Below, in pieces: positions 12,748-24,719 of a stretch of 64,000 nucleotides of DNA. The translations under genes were made by a program, and so were the position numbers. The notes below the pieces were generated by a model. It searched no databases and had not been told where the DNA came from. It saw only the letters and a list, made by a program, of their open reading frames with translations. Positions within the stretch are counted from its first letter, which is position 1; the number at the start of each line of letters is the position of its first letter. Where the stretch lies: positions 14,240,637 to 14,304,636 of the forward strand of contig NC_079219.1 of the NCBI RefSeq assembly GCF_029633865.1, given 5' to 3'. The DNA comes from Lampris incognitus (Eukaryota; Chordata; Actinopteri; Lampriformes; Lampridae).

Positions 12748-13740
12748 TAGGGCTGGGCAATATGGCTGAATAATCAATCACGATGAAATGTTTCATCTCA
12801 GGCGATATCGATAATTACTTGACCATTTTAATGAGCTATTTTTAATCAAGACCAGGAGAAAAAGGTTGATTTTAACCACTTTATTTTGAATTTAACCACC
12901 TTACTTTGAATTTAATCACCACGGTATTCTGATATCGGTCAGACTTAAAAAAAGAAAAACTGCCATACTGGCGAGACGACCTGTCCTTTTTCATCAACAA
13001 TTTCCTCACCGTCTGCACTCATTGTTACACTCCGTGCTGTTTCTGTCACGTCACATGTTGATGGTGTAACCAAACAGTGCACCTGTTAAATGATTGGCTG
13101 TTTAGATGTCACTCGTAGCATGCTTGATTATTGAGGGATATGATAGGCTGTTTAAGAGCAAGGGTGGGAGCATGCATGTTCATTATGCGTTTTCATTGCA
13201 TTTTGCATTTAATCCCAGATAGCAAAATTGCTGTGGCCTGGACCCGTCCCACACCCAACACTTCATCCGGCCCACATACTGCGTGGAATGATGGCACTTG
13301 GGCGGTCCGCTCCTGTTTGCCAGATCTGGGCCAGAACCAAGCCATAGCAATACCGCATGTGCCACATATTTGCCAGAGGTGGCCCGTATTTCTTTTGTGA
13401 TATTTGGGCCATATTCACCCTTTACCACACGGGCCACTTCAGGGTCACATCCAGATTACATGTCGCCGAGAGCACCGCATCTTTGCCAAAAAAGGCCCAC
13501 ATTTGATTTATCATATTTGTGCCATATTTGCTATTATACATGTGGGCCACTTCAGGCTCACATCCATTTTCTCAGGGCCAGAAGAAGGCCACCAGTGCCG
13601 CATCACTGCCCGAAGTGGCCCACATCCGGATGCTATCTGGGATACATTTAAGTGAAACTATCGAACATTCTAGCAAACAATTTTCTTATTGTTATTGATG
13701 AAGTGTCTATCACTGGTACATACTGCCATAGTTTTGTCAC
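12748..13740. mobile_element. hAT-type MITE, interrupted by another repeat
   Basis: The left end TAGGGCTGGGCAATATGG is the same terminus as the MITE at 21759-22130. The body, with ATATCGATAATTAC-type sequence, runs to about 13212. It resumes after the insertion at 13213-13642 with AAACTATCGAACATTCTAGC. The expected right terminus is not visible, so the right edge is approximate. Confidence 0.55.
13213..13642 (+). repeat. CCCAGATAGCA inverted-end repeat, copy A
   Basis: A 430-bp repeat has short terminal inverted repeats (CCCAGATAGCA at the start, TGCTATCTGGG at the end). Inside are degenerate subrepeats built on GGGCCACTTCAGG and GGGCCATATT. A second copy in the opposite orientation lies at 42928-43346. 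CATTTAA occurs on both flanks, suggesting a 7-8 bp target duplication in the surrounding MITE. There is no coding capacity. Confidence 0.8.
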
Positions 13741-16598
13741 CCGGGCCTACAACAAACTCCTATCATTCTAAAGCTTCATTTGCTGTCTTTAGATTGCCGT
13801 TATTAATTACAAATCAGTAACAGCAAGCTAAAATATGTTTAAGCACTGTGAAAGATATGTCCCTTGCAACAGAATAAAATGCTTACTGTGCCAGCACTGC
13901 TTGCCTAAGTACTGGAAGTAGGATTTATGTATCAAAAATAAATAGATGCTGACTATCAAGAGAAGCCACTATCAGTGGTTGACCTTGCATATTAAAAACG
14001 GAACATTAAAGTGCCAGGCCTGCCGGCAACAGCTCCTTATTATCATGTATCACGTATGTATTAGCCTGTTATGCATCACATTATTTATTACGAATGAGAT
14101 GATCATGTGATTTCAGTGTCCCCATAATTTGAATTCTGTTATAAAACTCGTTTATACCCTGGCACAAGCCAGGCTTATATCATTTACATGACATTTGGCA
14201 TGTCATGTTACATTCGCCTGTTATTGTGCCATTACAACAGAGTTGGGGTCTATGTTATGCAGGCTGGCCTTTGTTAAGTGTGAAGTCAACAGTCATGTGC
14301 TCTGAGAGTCATCCAACAATGTCTGCTCATTCCTTCATGTGCACATTACCACAGACAGGAGGACTGCTAACCCCCACCGAGTCTGAACGCTAAACCAACA
14401 CTGACACATTACCGGCCTTTTTAATATTACGCTCAGTCTGAAAACCTGCTCACTCAAACCCCTGCCGAAATCTGTCATGCAAATGGGAAAAGAAGAACCC
14501 CAAAACTTAAAAAGAGCGGGGACGTTTTCCGGTAAATCATTTCCAGAGCGGAGAAAACGAGTTTGATGGAGAGAGGTACACGAGTCCAACTTGTAACCGC
14601 CTGTGATTTAATGACTTGGCATTATTTTTCCTTCAATTTCTGCCACTTTAGTATGCAGATAGGTCTCTCTGATTTCTTTCTTCTTAAATCCAAATAGACG
14701 ATCTGTAATATTGATTAGAATTATAATTCCATGCACTGGCGACTGTGTAAAATGATTAACATGAATAATCAACACATTTTCGGATCTGACGTAATAGCGC
14801 TGTCACTTCCCTGTCAGTGGGAATAACGGTAAAAACAAATGACTAAATAAAGACACAGAAATAAGATTAAAAAAAACAAAGGGGAGAGTGGCTAAATCAA
14901 ACACGTTAGGCCTGGGATAGAAGCGACTTTATTCCAGCAGACCAAAGGGGACGACAGAGGAAAGAAAACACAGGATATTGTTCAAATGGTGGCTTTTTAC
15001 ACGCAGAGAGCAAACTGTTTCACTGTGAGCCCTTTTAACTTCTCAATCTGCTATTTTTAGCCAGACACTGAGTCAAAGACGGGGAGAGGCTAGCTTGTGG
15101 ACGTTATATACTAGCTGAACATCGCCGCATAAATTAGCTCATTCTGAAACTAGCTTACCGTGTTAGTCGCTTGTTTTCTAGGGGAAAAAATCACCTTGAT
15201 TGTACTTTATTTCTGACAGACTTCTGAAATATTTGTACAAATATCAAATCAGACTCAGATTCATGTTTATTGACCATGCAGGTGTGCACATACATGGAAT
15301 GTGACTGGTTTTGTGGCTCTCTTAGTGTACTTAACATAGAATAACAACACGACAGTCTTCAGATATATATACAAGGATTGACTACATACAGGCGAAATAA
15401 GAGGCGATAAAGTGCAACAACAAAAAATCAACTTTAATGAGAGCATGCTCCAAAATGCGCCTGACATTTTTCTGTGATGCTCTTACTGACAGTTCGTTAC
15501 ATGCGAATTGTGTTAATATTGCTCTAATTTGTATCGAATACGAGCGCCAAAGGCAGCAAGGGAGGAAATATAGAGACATTATCATTCACTGCAACCATAA
15601 TGATAAAATGGATTGTAACAGCGGGTAGACTTTTGAAAAGGAGGCCCACTTCATATTCTCGCCGCATGTGTCGTTTGCAAATTCAGCACTACCATCGAAT
15701 ACAGTCACAGCTTAACATTTTTCAATCGTCTAATATTCAAATTGACACAGGATTCTTGCAACTCTGGGATGTATCTTCAGTGATGGTTGTTCAAACTCTG
15801 TTTAGTATTAAGAGCTAAACCACATGAACAACGAGAGAGACAGAGACAGAGAGAGAGAGAGACAGAGACAGAGAGAGAGAGACAGAGAGAGAGAGCATTC
15901 TGTAGGCTGAATTGTCTTCTTTTTTTCCAAATACATGAATAGTTGTTGCACAAAATCCATCCATTTTGTTCTATTTTGTGGGAGATGTTCCTCGAATGTT
16001 TGCGCTAACAGAGGTCCATGTTTCTGTAATGAGGTCTTTATACCAAGTCATCACCATACATACCATCTCTCACATCTGGACAAAGTAAACTATACGGGAG
16101 TAGTTTGCATCGACTTCGCCACAGTTCCTCCTCTGGTTAGATGTAATAGAACGGTGATATTTCGCTTTAACGTTTGCGGTAACGAAGTATCTCGAAACAT
16201 CATTTCCATGACTATGCTCTCTAAACTTCAAAGTTTGCAGTTAAATATTTGTATAGAATATTAAAATTTTCGGCCATGAAGGAAATAACTAGAAACTGCC
16301 TAAAGTTCAATATGCCAACTGTACAAAAATCAGAGGTAGCTCCCCAGGTCCAGCATAGTAAATATCCTAACCACATATTTTCTCCACCCGGGTACTAAAC
16401 CTGTGGATTCTACTCAACACCACTCTTCAGCTTGGTGGAGGAATGAGTGGAGGAAATACAAGGTTTGGATTTTTACTTTTCTGGACTTGGTTTTGCCGCC
16501 TCTGGCCAAAAATAGGGGGAAACACTACGTGAAATAGCAGAAAAGTAGAAGATAACTCATTTAAAATAAGTGCTGCAATATAAAATTGAGAGGCAAAC
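13741..16598. other. unassigned, with minor repeats
   Basis: No gene recognised. A probable teleost dispersed-repeat fragment starts near 15251 (ATTCATGTTTATTGACCATG), and a GA-rich run lies at about 15833-15894. The remaining frames are short and unsupported. Confidence 0.35.
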
Positions 16599-16605
16599 TG
16601 GGGTG

Positions 16606-16648
<43 letters not shown>
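16599..16648 (+). repeat. (GT)n microsatellite
   Basis: Near-perfect GT dinucleotide array. Confidence 0.95.
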
Positions 16649-16651
<3 letters not shown>

Positions 16652-18883
16652 GTGAAGAGGGGGGTGTATGGATGCACAAGACTGTGCAAGTGTAAATGTA
16701 CATTTTGGAGGGGGTGAGCGTATAAATGTCAAGGTTGGACTGTATGAATATGGATCTTTTTTTATGCCTATTACGATTATTACTACTGTATTGATGGAAA
16801 TATCGCTGTTAATGTTAGGTGGAACTGTCATGGACGTAAATTTCATTTTGTATTTCTACTGAAATACATATTTCTATGCGAATATTTCACTATATGCATA
16901 TTTAGTTTTGTGCGCTCCCACAACACACACGTGTGCACGTGCACGCGCGCACGCACACACTTATTTTCTGTTTCTTTGCTCGCGGTTGTTTGAATTTGTC
17001 TGCCTCTTGCCGGTGTAAAGCACTTGGAGATGTTTCAGTGTGTATGCGTTATGTAATTCAAAATGTGCAACCTCACCAGAATTAAAGGTTGGGTTTCATC
17101 CAGCTCTTCCACTGCACACCCCGGCGACACCTCCATTGCATCTTATTAGTGCAGAGGCGCTGATTCGTGCCGTGCTACGGCTGACTTGGAGCGCCCTTCC
17201 TCAACACGTCCAGATCCTGTCGACACATGGCCACTAAATACCGACGTCCGGTTTATTGTTTCACTGACTTCTAACTGTTGGAATAGGCCAGATCGGGACG
17301 ATGTGGTCTTTTATTCTCTCACGCACAACGCGCTTGGGAATTAGGATGGGCGTCAGCTTCCCGTTTGGGTTTTTTTTTTTTACGGTGTCCATGCAGGAGC
17401 ACGGGGAAAGGCGTGGAGCGATGAATGGGAGGGTGGAGGTGGCGGTGAGGTGGGGTGGGGGTGGGGGGATGTGTCTTACATAACATAACCTCATCCGACA
17501 TGTCCCCACCCTGTGTTCCTCACAAGGCCTCGCTCACACCGGAGGCTTGACCGGGATGCTCGCCTATACACGCAAGACGACTTTTTGAAGACGACGTGAT
17601 GACCCGCGAGCCTTAAATGCGTAATTACTCGTCTCTACGCAAATTTGTGCACGCGCCCATCAATGATTGGCGGTGTTCCCATCATATCCGAGACAGATAT
17701 TGTCCGTAGATAAGACCCCCCCCACACACACACACACACATATAATCCGGGTTTTCACCTGCATGGGCAGCGCAACTAACTCCGTTATGAAACCAATACA
17801 CCGCTGCACATCCATGGGAAACGGCCAGTCCGGCGTCCACGGTGCGCTTCCTGCTGTGCCAAATACCGGCGAAAACGCACGCATTATCGCCATGTGGGGG
17901 TGGGGGGGCAAAAAAGATGAAATCGGGCCTACCTCAAGATCGCAGAATCAATCCGACGTCTTCAAATTATTTCGCCACATATGAAATGTACAGAGCATTG
18001 TTTGCTGGGAATAATCGGATGGTACTCTGATAGGGGAGGAACGCCTGTTGGCTCTCGTAAGACCGGTGCTGGGAGGCGAGGATACGGCAGCTGTTTGAAT
18101 GGCAGCTCTGCGGACCAATCAGCGAACACGTTGCAAAAATGTTTTTTTTATTTCCCCCGTTCTCGCGGATGAGTCTGACCAACATCGTCCCCTTTCCGTT
18201 TTCTAGTGCATGTCCAGTTTGTGTTTTGCATGTCCAGTTTGTGTTTTGCATGTCCAGTTTGTGTTTTGCATGCCTAAATGCTGTGTGACGCCTCATTTCG
18301 ATGCCCAACCGCAGGTGGGTGGATCGAGCCGGCGCGTTTTACTGCAATGCAAAGTTTTATGGTCAAATTGGCCCCCTAAATGACCAGTCCCCTGTACGAT
18401 GGTACATTTAGGCGGAGTTGGGTTGAGTGAGTTTTAGTTTCTAACAAAGGTCGTTCCCCTTGGTAAGATCTTGAGAATCACCTGTTCATCAAGTCCAGAA
18501 TGTGTCTCATTCAGCCACTGCAGCCTGCTCCATGTGTGTGGATGGTTTCATGCTCTCTGTCCTCCCACAGTGTGTCTTTGTTAACCTCGGTATGCCTGTG
18601 AAAGATCTGCATTGTATCTCCTTTCACTCAGCCCACCCAGGATGACATGCTGAGAAGGGATGGATTCAGGGGGTATGGTTTGATAGGAGCAGGTAAGTTT
18701 TGGGTAAATATCCATGTAGGGTCATCTGCTGTCTTTTTTTTCCATCTTAGATACTTAATCTATAAGCACTGGAGCAAAGGATGTGCTTTGCCTCCTTTCA
18801 CTAGTTTGATAGAGATGTTACAGATAGGGTTGCCAACCGTTCCTTAAAATAAGGAATCGTTCCTTATTATAAATAAAATAGAT
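16649..18883. other. unassigned; CpG-richer segment about 17.1-18.3 kb
   Basis: From about 17100 to 18300 CpG is more frequent than in the surroundings, and a CCAATCAGCG motif occurs near 18115. This could be a promoter or 5' exon, for example of paqr7 which is transcribed leftwards from this side, but no splice-linked exon could be shown. An alternating purine-pyrimidine stretch lies at about 16920-16962. Confidence 0.3.
18208..18274 (+). repeat. three tandem 20-bp units
   Basis: The unit GCATGTCCAGTTTGTGTTTT is repeated three times without change, followed by a partial fourth (GCATGCC). Confidence 0.95.
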
Positions 18884-18979
18884 CTGAGGTGACTGCTGGA
18901 GTGGGCTCTGGCATCCCCACGACCCTGAGAGCAGGATAAGCAGTTAAGATAATGGATGGATGGATGGATGGATAGATGG

Positions 18980-19039
<60 letters not shown>
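18884..19039 (+). repeat. SINE B-type tail followed by ATGG, TA and TG arrays
   Basis: A diverged copy of the family B 3' tail (CGACCCTGAGAGCAGGATAA) runs into ATGG repeats, a short (TA)n and a (TG)n array ending near 19039. Confidence 0.8.
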
Positions 19040-19040
<1 letters not shown>

Positions 19041-20280
19041 GTGTAAGGCACATTATATTTGTTATGCCCGCACCACCCCATCCATCTAACCCCCGTCCCT
19101 GTCCCTTATTTCTATCTCAAGGAGTTGACAACCCCTAGCTACAGAGTAGACATCTTAATTCACTCAATTTGGCTTTGAGGGTCAAGTTAGACATTTTTGT
19201 TGTGAATATGACTGCAGAGCTCCCCGAATAGATTCACACCAGTTGTAAAGACAGACAGTGCACCTTGGTCCACACAGTAAAACCTGGCACAGCTCTCTGA
19301 TCATGACCCAGGAGGATCTAGCATGGATGAGGAAAACATCCTGTAGCTCCAGCCCGTCCTGATGCATGTCCCAGGTGATGTCAGAGGCTGGAAAAACACA
19401 GTACCATGGGACCAGCAGGCGAACTGCTGGATAATTCAATCTCAGTTTTCTCTCAGCGGTGGACAAAGAAGGTTCTGTCCAGCGCTGCAGAGCAGACCAA
19501 TACAAGCTGGCACAGAAAGCTATGTGTGACTGCATTTGCATGGCATGCATATGTGCACACATTCTCCAGTATTGTATGTGGTATACTGGTAGGGCATCCC
19601 ACGCCCTTATTGACACAAGTTCTTTCTTTTCTTTTTTTTTTAGTGCCAATGATTCTAAGATGACCGGAGTGATATTTTGCTTTATGGAAAGAGAGCAAAC
19701 TTTGTGATAGAAGATTTGCAGCAAAGACAGCATCAAGATTTATGTGCCACAGTGACACCGCCACACAAGGCTCATTCAGTGCAAAGGAATTCCTACTTGC
19801 AAATACCCTCAACAATCAAATTACAAAGGGAGAAGCATGAGTATAAAAAAAACAAAGAATGCAAGATTAAGGTAGATTTTAAAGAATATAAATACATATC
19901 TATGAGCGTTTGCATTTTCAGCCACCAGTTACCAAGACATGCTAAAGGTAGTCGGTGACGTGTCTGGAAAGCATTCTTACTGCCTTTCGCGTGTGACTGG
20001 TGAAGCCATAATCACACGGTTGCATCTGAGTGGGACATTTTTTCTAACATGCGCTTCAAGTAGATCTACCCTACTGTAAATGGATGGAAAAACAGAAACG
20101 GTCAGCGTAAATATCGATTTTTTCTAAATTGTGAGCACAAATACAAACGGTTCCTTCATGATAATCTCACTTATGTGTGGAACTGTGCAATGTTTGTTTT
20201 TGAGGATGTGTGTATACGTATGTGTGTGTGAGAGAGCGACAGAGACAGAGACAGAGACAGAGACAGAGAGCAAGCGAGCG
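19040..20280. other. unassigned
   Basis: No gene could be supported. The longest open stretch is on the minus strand (about 19736-19182). Its C-terminal part follows a plausible acceptor (TTTTTCCAG near 19390) and is not low-complexity, but it matches no family I know, so I do not call it a gene. Confidence 0.35.
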
Positions 20281-20905
20281 AGAGAGAGAGAGAGAGAGAC
20301 GTACTTTATTGCCCCCATGGGAAATTCATTTTGCTCCGGTCAGTACATACAGACAAGACGATTTTTTTGAAAAGAGAAGTAATGCTTTCCTATTCAGGAA
20401 GAAGTTATTATTTATTTACACAAGACAGACAGGAGAGACTGCTTGTACACCAGTAGGTCAGATATCGTCTTGGTATTCCAGAGCCTTCTGAGAGAGAGAG
20501 AGCGAGAGAGAGAGAATGCATGTGCGTGCATTGGGCTGTTATTGCAACAGATCTAGTTCTTCCAGGCGGAGGGGGCAAGGGGGTTCGGGGTGGTTGTGTC
20601 TGTTAAGGGGCCTACTAGCAGATGGGGATGAAACTGGCCCTGCCCGTTTATTTTGAATACAGGGGCAAGATATCTCCTGCCAGAGGGCATGATCTGAAAG
20701 CAGGTGCTGAGGTTATGAGTTGAGTCACTCGCGATCTCACTTGCGCTCTTCACCGCCCTCTGGTCATAGAGCCGATGGAGGGTTGAGCACCCCCCGCAGA
20801 GCCTGGACGATCACCCTCCGCAGCTTGGCCTTGCTGGTGTCTGAGAGCCCCTCCTACCAAGCCAGAAAAGAAAAGGTGAGGAGGTTCACTATAGGGCAGA
20901 TGTAA
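20281..20905. repeat. probable dispersed-repeat remnants
   Basis: The segment opens with ACTTTATTGCCCCCATGGGA, a start shared by many teleost retroposon tails. Further on it has minus-strand coding-like character (for example GRRYLAPVFKINGQGQFHP on 20687-20631). The family is uncertain. Confidence 0.35.
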
Positions 20906-20948
20906 AGCAACAGAAGATGGGAAGAGCTATGTCCAGATGCCTCAGCCT

Positions 20949-21076
<128 letters not shown>

Positions 21077-21758
21077 TCACAGTGGACATGTTTATCCTGG
21101 TTTTGTTAAGCCATCTCGCTGAGCCCCACCCAGCAGGATTCAATTATTTGGGAATAAAAGTCTCACCAAGAGTTCACCAGCTGTGCACTGAGAATATGAA
21201 CCCTTTGATAAAACACCTTGATGATAAGAAGGAGAAATATTCCTATATCCTGTCTTGGCAGAATCAGTCTTATTAAGATGACAATTCTCCCTAACATAAT
21301 TTATCTATGCTTTTTGTGATTTTAAAACCAAATTATATTTGAGACATTAATAAATGTCAGGCTTTATTTGGACAGGCAGGAAACCCAAAGTGAAATTGGA
21401 GATTTTAGAATTCCCAAAAGAACAACGATGGGTGGGGTTTGCCCAAGATGGAAAATTATGTACAGTCAATACATGCAAGAATTATTTCTTTATGGGTAGT
21501 TGAACAAACTGCATTGCCTTGGCTTGAAATGGAGACTATGATCTTTAAACCCCTTTCCCCTGTAAATTTATTAGATGAGCGAGTGAGCGAATTGCCAATA
21601 GCTAAAAACAATCCATTAATTACTTATATAATAAAGACATGGAGTAGCTGAAGGAACTTTTTGTAGGTAGATTCAGCTGTTAAATGTCCTTACAACAAAG
21701 GTGGATAACCCAGCTTTATCAGCAGAAGGCGCAGGACCGAATTTCAAGACATGGCAAG

Positions 21759-22130
21759 TAGGGCTGGGCAATATGGACAAAATCAAACATCACGATATTT
21801 TTGACCGAATACCTCAATATTGATATTTTGACGATATTGTAGCTATGACTATTGACGTTCACACAAAATATTTACACAATGAAGTTTTTGATAAACACTC
21901 ATTAGTAATGTGGGTATGATGTCCAAACAGGTAAGAGACAAATAATAGAACAGCTAGAACAGTCTAATAAGTTCAGAAAATTGCATTACTTTACTGTAAT
22001 GCACCCTTCAAAGCCAGGAAAAGATGACACTTGGTATGTCATATCACAATATTATGATATCCAAAACCCCAGATCATAGCTAGTATGATATCACCATATC
22101 GATATAATATGGATATACTGCCCAGCCCTA
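21759..22130. mobile_element. hAT-type MITE with terminal inverted repeats
   Basis: It begins TAGGGCTGGGC and ends GCCCAGCCCTA, a perfect inverted pair. The flanks are ATGGCAAG (21751-21758) and ATGGCTAG (22131-22138), an 8-bp target duplication with one mismatch, which is typical of hAT elements. The body is 372 bp, AT-rich and non-coding. It sits inside the L1-clade LINE. The same left terminus occurs at 12748. Confidence 0.9.
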
Positions 22131-22463
22131 ATGGCTAGAAGCAGGTATAAAACTGGTGTCTATATTAATGGGAACTTTGAAACGCTTGAATCATTAAGAG
22201 CTCAGTACAATATACCTACCGAGGATTTTTACAAATATTTACAATTCAGGCACTATGTGCACAAGAAAGTGAATACTCTAAATTTCTCAGACCGTTGAAC
22301 ACATGAATGTTTTGTATCAAAAATCTATTCTGAGTCACAAAAATTGAACTTGGGTAGACTCACACCATTAAGAATAAGCTGGTGTAAACTGTTTTAGGTG
22401 GCAATAAATAATGAAACATGGGGAGAAATTCTGCTATTGCCATCCAGGATATCAATATGCAGT

Positions 22464-22740
22464 AGGTAAATGGTAAATGGACTGCATTTATACGTATATC
22501 GCTTTTCTAGTCTACTGACCACTCAGAGCGCTTTACAGTGTATGCCACACATTCGGCCATTCACACACCACATTCTGATGGTGGAGGCTGCCATGCAAGG
22601 CACCAACCTGCTCATCAGGAGCAGTTAGGGGTTCAGCATCTTGCTCAAGGGCACCTTGACATGCTCTCTGGAGGAGCCGGGGATTGAACCAGTGACCTTC
22701 TGATTACTAGACAACCCGCTCTACCTCCTGAGCCATGCCA
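22464..22740 (-). repeat. tRNA-derived SINE, family C
   Basis: On the minus strand the head reads as a tRNA-like sequence: A box in TGGCTCAGGAGGTAGAGCGG, B box in GGTTCAATCCC. The body includes the teleost-typical GAGCGCTTTACA-type block, and the 3' end is marked by CCATTTACC. It lies within the L1-clade LINE. Confidence 0.85.
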
Positions 22741-23105
22741 TCTAGTAATTGGAAGGTAGAGCTAGATATAGGGACATGCAATATTATAATTTAGATAATG
22801 TCTACATATCTTCATATATTTAAGCTAGTATACATACAACAGCAGCGTCTCCAAATTGTCTCAAATGCAAAACAATTACTGGAACCAGACTAAACTGTCT
22901 TTGGGAGTGCAAGAAAATTCCATTATTTTGGAAGGCAGTGTGTAAAGAAATATGGTGATCGGGTAACAACTGCTCCCCGGCCCACTTTTATGCTTACTAG
23001 GACGCCTACCGGATTCTCTGAAGGTACACAAAGAAACAGTTCAATTTCTCTTAGTGTTGGCTAGAAAGGCTGTGATGACGAAGTGTGCTGGGGATGATTC
23101 TCTTT

Positions 23106-23530
23106 CTGTTCTACTACTACTTTCAGCTGCTCCTGTTACGGGTCACCACAGCGGATCATCTGTTTCCATTTCTTCCTGTCTTCTGCATCTTCCTCTGTCG
23201 CACCAGCCACCTGCATGTCTTCCCTCACCACATCCATAAACCTCCTCTTTGGCCTTCCTCTTTTCCTCTTCCCTGGCAGCTCCATATTCAGCATCCTTCT
23301 CCCAATATACCCAACATCTCTCCTCCACACGTGTCCAAGCCATCTCAATCTTGCCTCTCTTGGTTTGTCTCCAAACCGTCCAACCTGAGCCATCGCTCTA
23401 ATATACTTGTTCCTAATCCTGTCCTCCTTCGTCACTCCCAAGAAAAATCTTAGCATCTTCAACTCTGCCACCTCCAGCTCCACCTCCTGTCTTTTCATCA
23501 GTGTCACTGTCTCCAAACCATATAACATAG
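23106..23530 (-). mobile_element. RTE-type LINE 3' end, 5'-truncated, copy 1
   Basis: The minus strand encodes the end of a reverse transcriptase ORF: YGLETVTLMKRQEVELEVAE, RLRWLGHVWRRDVGYIG, GRPKRRFMDVVREDMQVAG, ending CGDP and a stop. After a short 3' UTR (GGAGCAGC) comes a (TAG)n tail at about 23121-23110. This one frame is intact over 130 residues. Sister copies are at 48471-48900 and 56735-57230. Confidence 0.85.
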
Positions 23531-23770
23531 CTAGTTAACCATCTTTCTTGAACAGAATGAGATGATTCTCCTTCTGATCAATTGTGGGAAATCTCTGATA
23601 TCTGATGTCGTCACTTTAGAGAAATTGGGATACTGTATTGGTGGGAGAGCTCTTCTTTTTGTAAAAAAAAAAACAACCACTGAATCTTCCAGGAGTTAAG
23701 TTGCAGTTTGGCATGAAGATAACTGACGGAGCTGAAGAATTGTTCTGTTTAGGTACGGCACCATTATTTA

Positions 23771-24065
23771 ATGGGACAGTTCACCTCAAAATCAAAAATA
23801 CATGTTTTTCCTCTTACCTGTAGAGCTATTTATCCATCTAGATCGCTTTGGTGTCAGTTGTCAAGTTCTGGAGATATTGGTCATAGAGCTGTCTGCCTTC
23901 TCTCGAATACAATGGAACTGGATGGCACTCAGCTTGTACTGCTCAAAGCAACCAAAAATACATTTGAAAACCCCAACAGTAACGTCTCTTTCCAGAAATC
24001 ATGACCCGGTTTCTCAAGATAAGCCACAGACCTTGTTGTGAGCAGTTTCATGTAGGAACTATTTT
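23771..24065. repeat. common teleost dispersed repeat, class uncertain
   Basis: From memory of fish genomes, GACAGTTCACCTCAAAATCA and ATGACCCGGTTTCTCAAGAT mark a widespread interspersed repeat. I see no transposase and no clear terminal repeats. Confidence 0.55.
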
Positions 24066-24112
24066 CTTAGACCTAACTACACCTACATGGGTGTAGACTG
24101 TGGAGTCCTGGC

Positions 24113-24534
24113 CTGACGCCCACAGAAGAGTTAACACATCAAACCAGGACTCAAACTTCTTTTTAATTTAATTCTAATTCTCCCAATTTAGTGGCCAATC
24201 GCTCCCTATTTTAGTTCAAACACCCACCCTCGTACTGCGTGCGTTCGCCAACTGCATCTCTCCGGCCGGCAGTCTCGAAGGAGAAGCCTCGCCACTTCCG
24301 TGACAAGGCGACTCCAGGCCGAACCACTGCTTTCTCCAACACACACAGAGACGCATTCACGTGACGAACACAAGCCGACTCCGCCCCCCTCCCGCAGACA
24401 GCGCTGCCAACTATTGCTGCTTCATCGAGTCCAGCCATAGCTGGATTTGACGAGACCGGGGCACGAACCCCGGTCCCCAGTGGGCAACTGCATCGACACA
24501 AAGCCGACGCTTAGACCGCTACACCACCGCGGAC
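24113..24534 (-). repeat. tRNA-derived SINE, family D
   Basis: The minus-strand head (24534 downward) has a tRNA-like A box (TGGTGTAGCGGTCTAAGCG) and B box (GGGGTTCGTGCCCCGG). A body unlike SINE families A-C follows. It adjoins the 5' flank of the hAT element. Confidence 0.7.
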
Positions 24535-24719
24535 TATAAATTTGAAAAGTTGATGAGTCAAATTTGTTTGGTCACTTGGAAAACCTGCTTACATTGATAT
24601 CCAATCAAATTCACAGGTGTCCCACCCCCTCCTTACACAAAATGATTATTTGCCAATCAGTTGTCAATCAAACAGTTGCGCTGCTGTCAGTGAGTCAGTG
24701 GTGATGTGAGACGAACAGC

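Larger units (their letters stand above)
21139..23660 (+). mobile_element. L1-clade LINE, ORF2 C-terminal part, decayed and interrupted
   Basis: Pieces of an L1/Tx1-type ORF2 C-terminus can be followed in order: [15 protein letters not shown] (from 21139), a segment with ALPWLEMETMIFKPLSP (about 21510), LRAQYNIPTEDFYKYLQFR (about 22198), then CLKCKTITGTRLNCLWECKK (from about 22860) and LARKAVMTKC near 23060. The frame is broken repeatedly. Three younger elements cut it: a MITE at 21759-22130, a SINE at 22464-22740 and an RTE tail at 23106-23530. LINE-like sequence may resume to about 23660 (YWWESSSF). Confidence 0.65.

Noticed and set aside
13298-13651. 117-codon frame, also mirrored at 42766-43260
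   Set aside because: Both lie in the two copies of the CCCAGATAGCA repeat; shared frames come from the repeat, not a conserved protein.
18200-18275. CRISPR-like array
   Set aside because: The units are head-to-tail without spacers and the genome is eukaryotic.
19182-19736. 184-codon minus-strand frame
   Set aside because: Its first half overlaps sequence with no coding character and the second half matches nothing I know.
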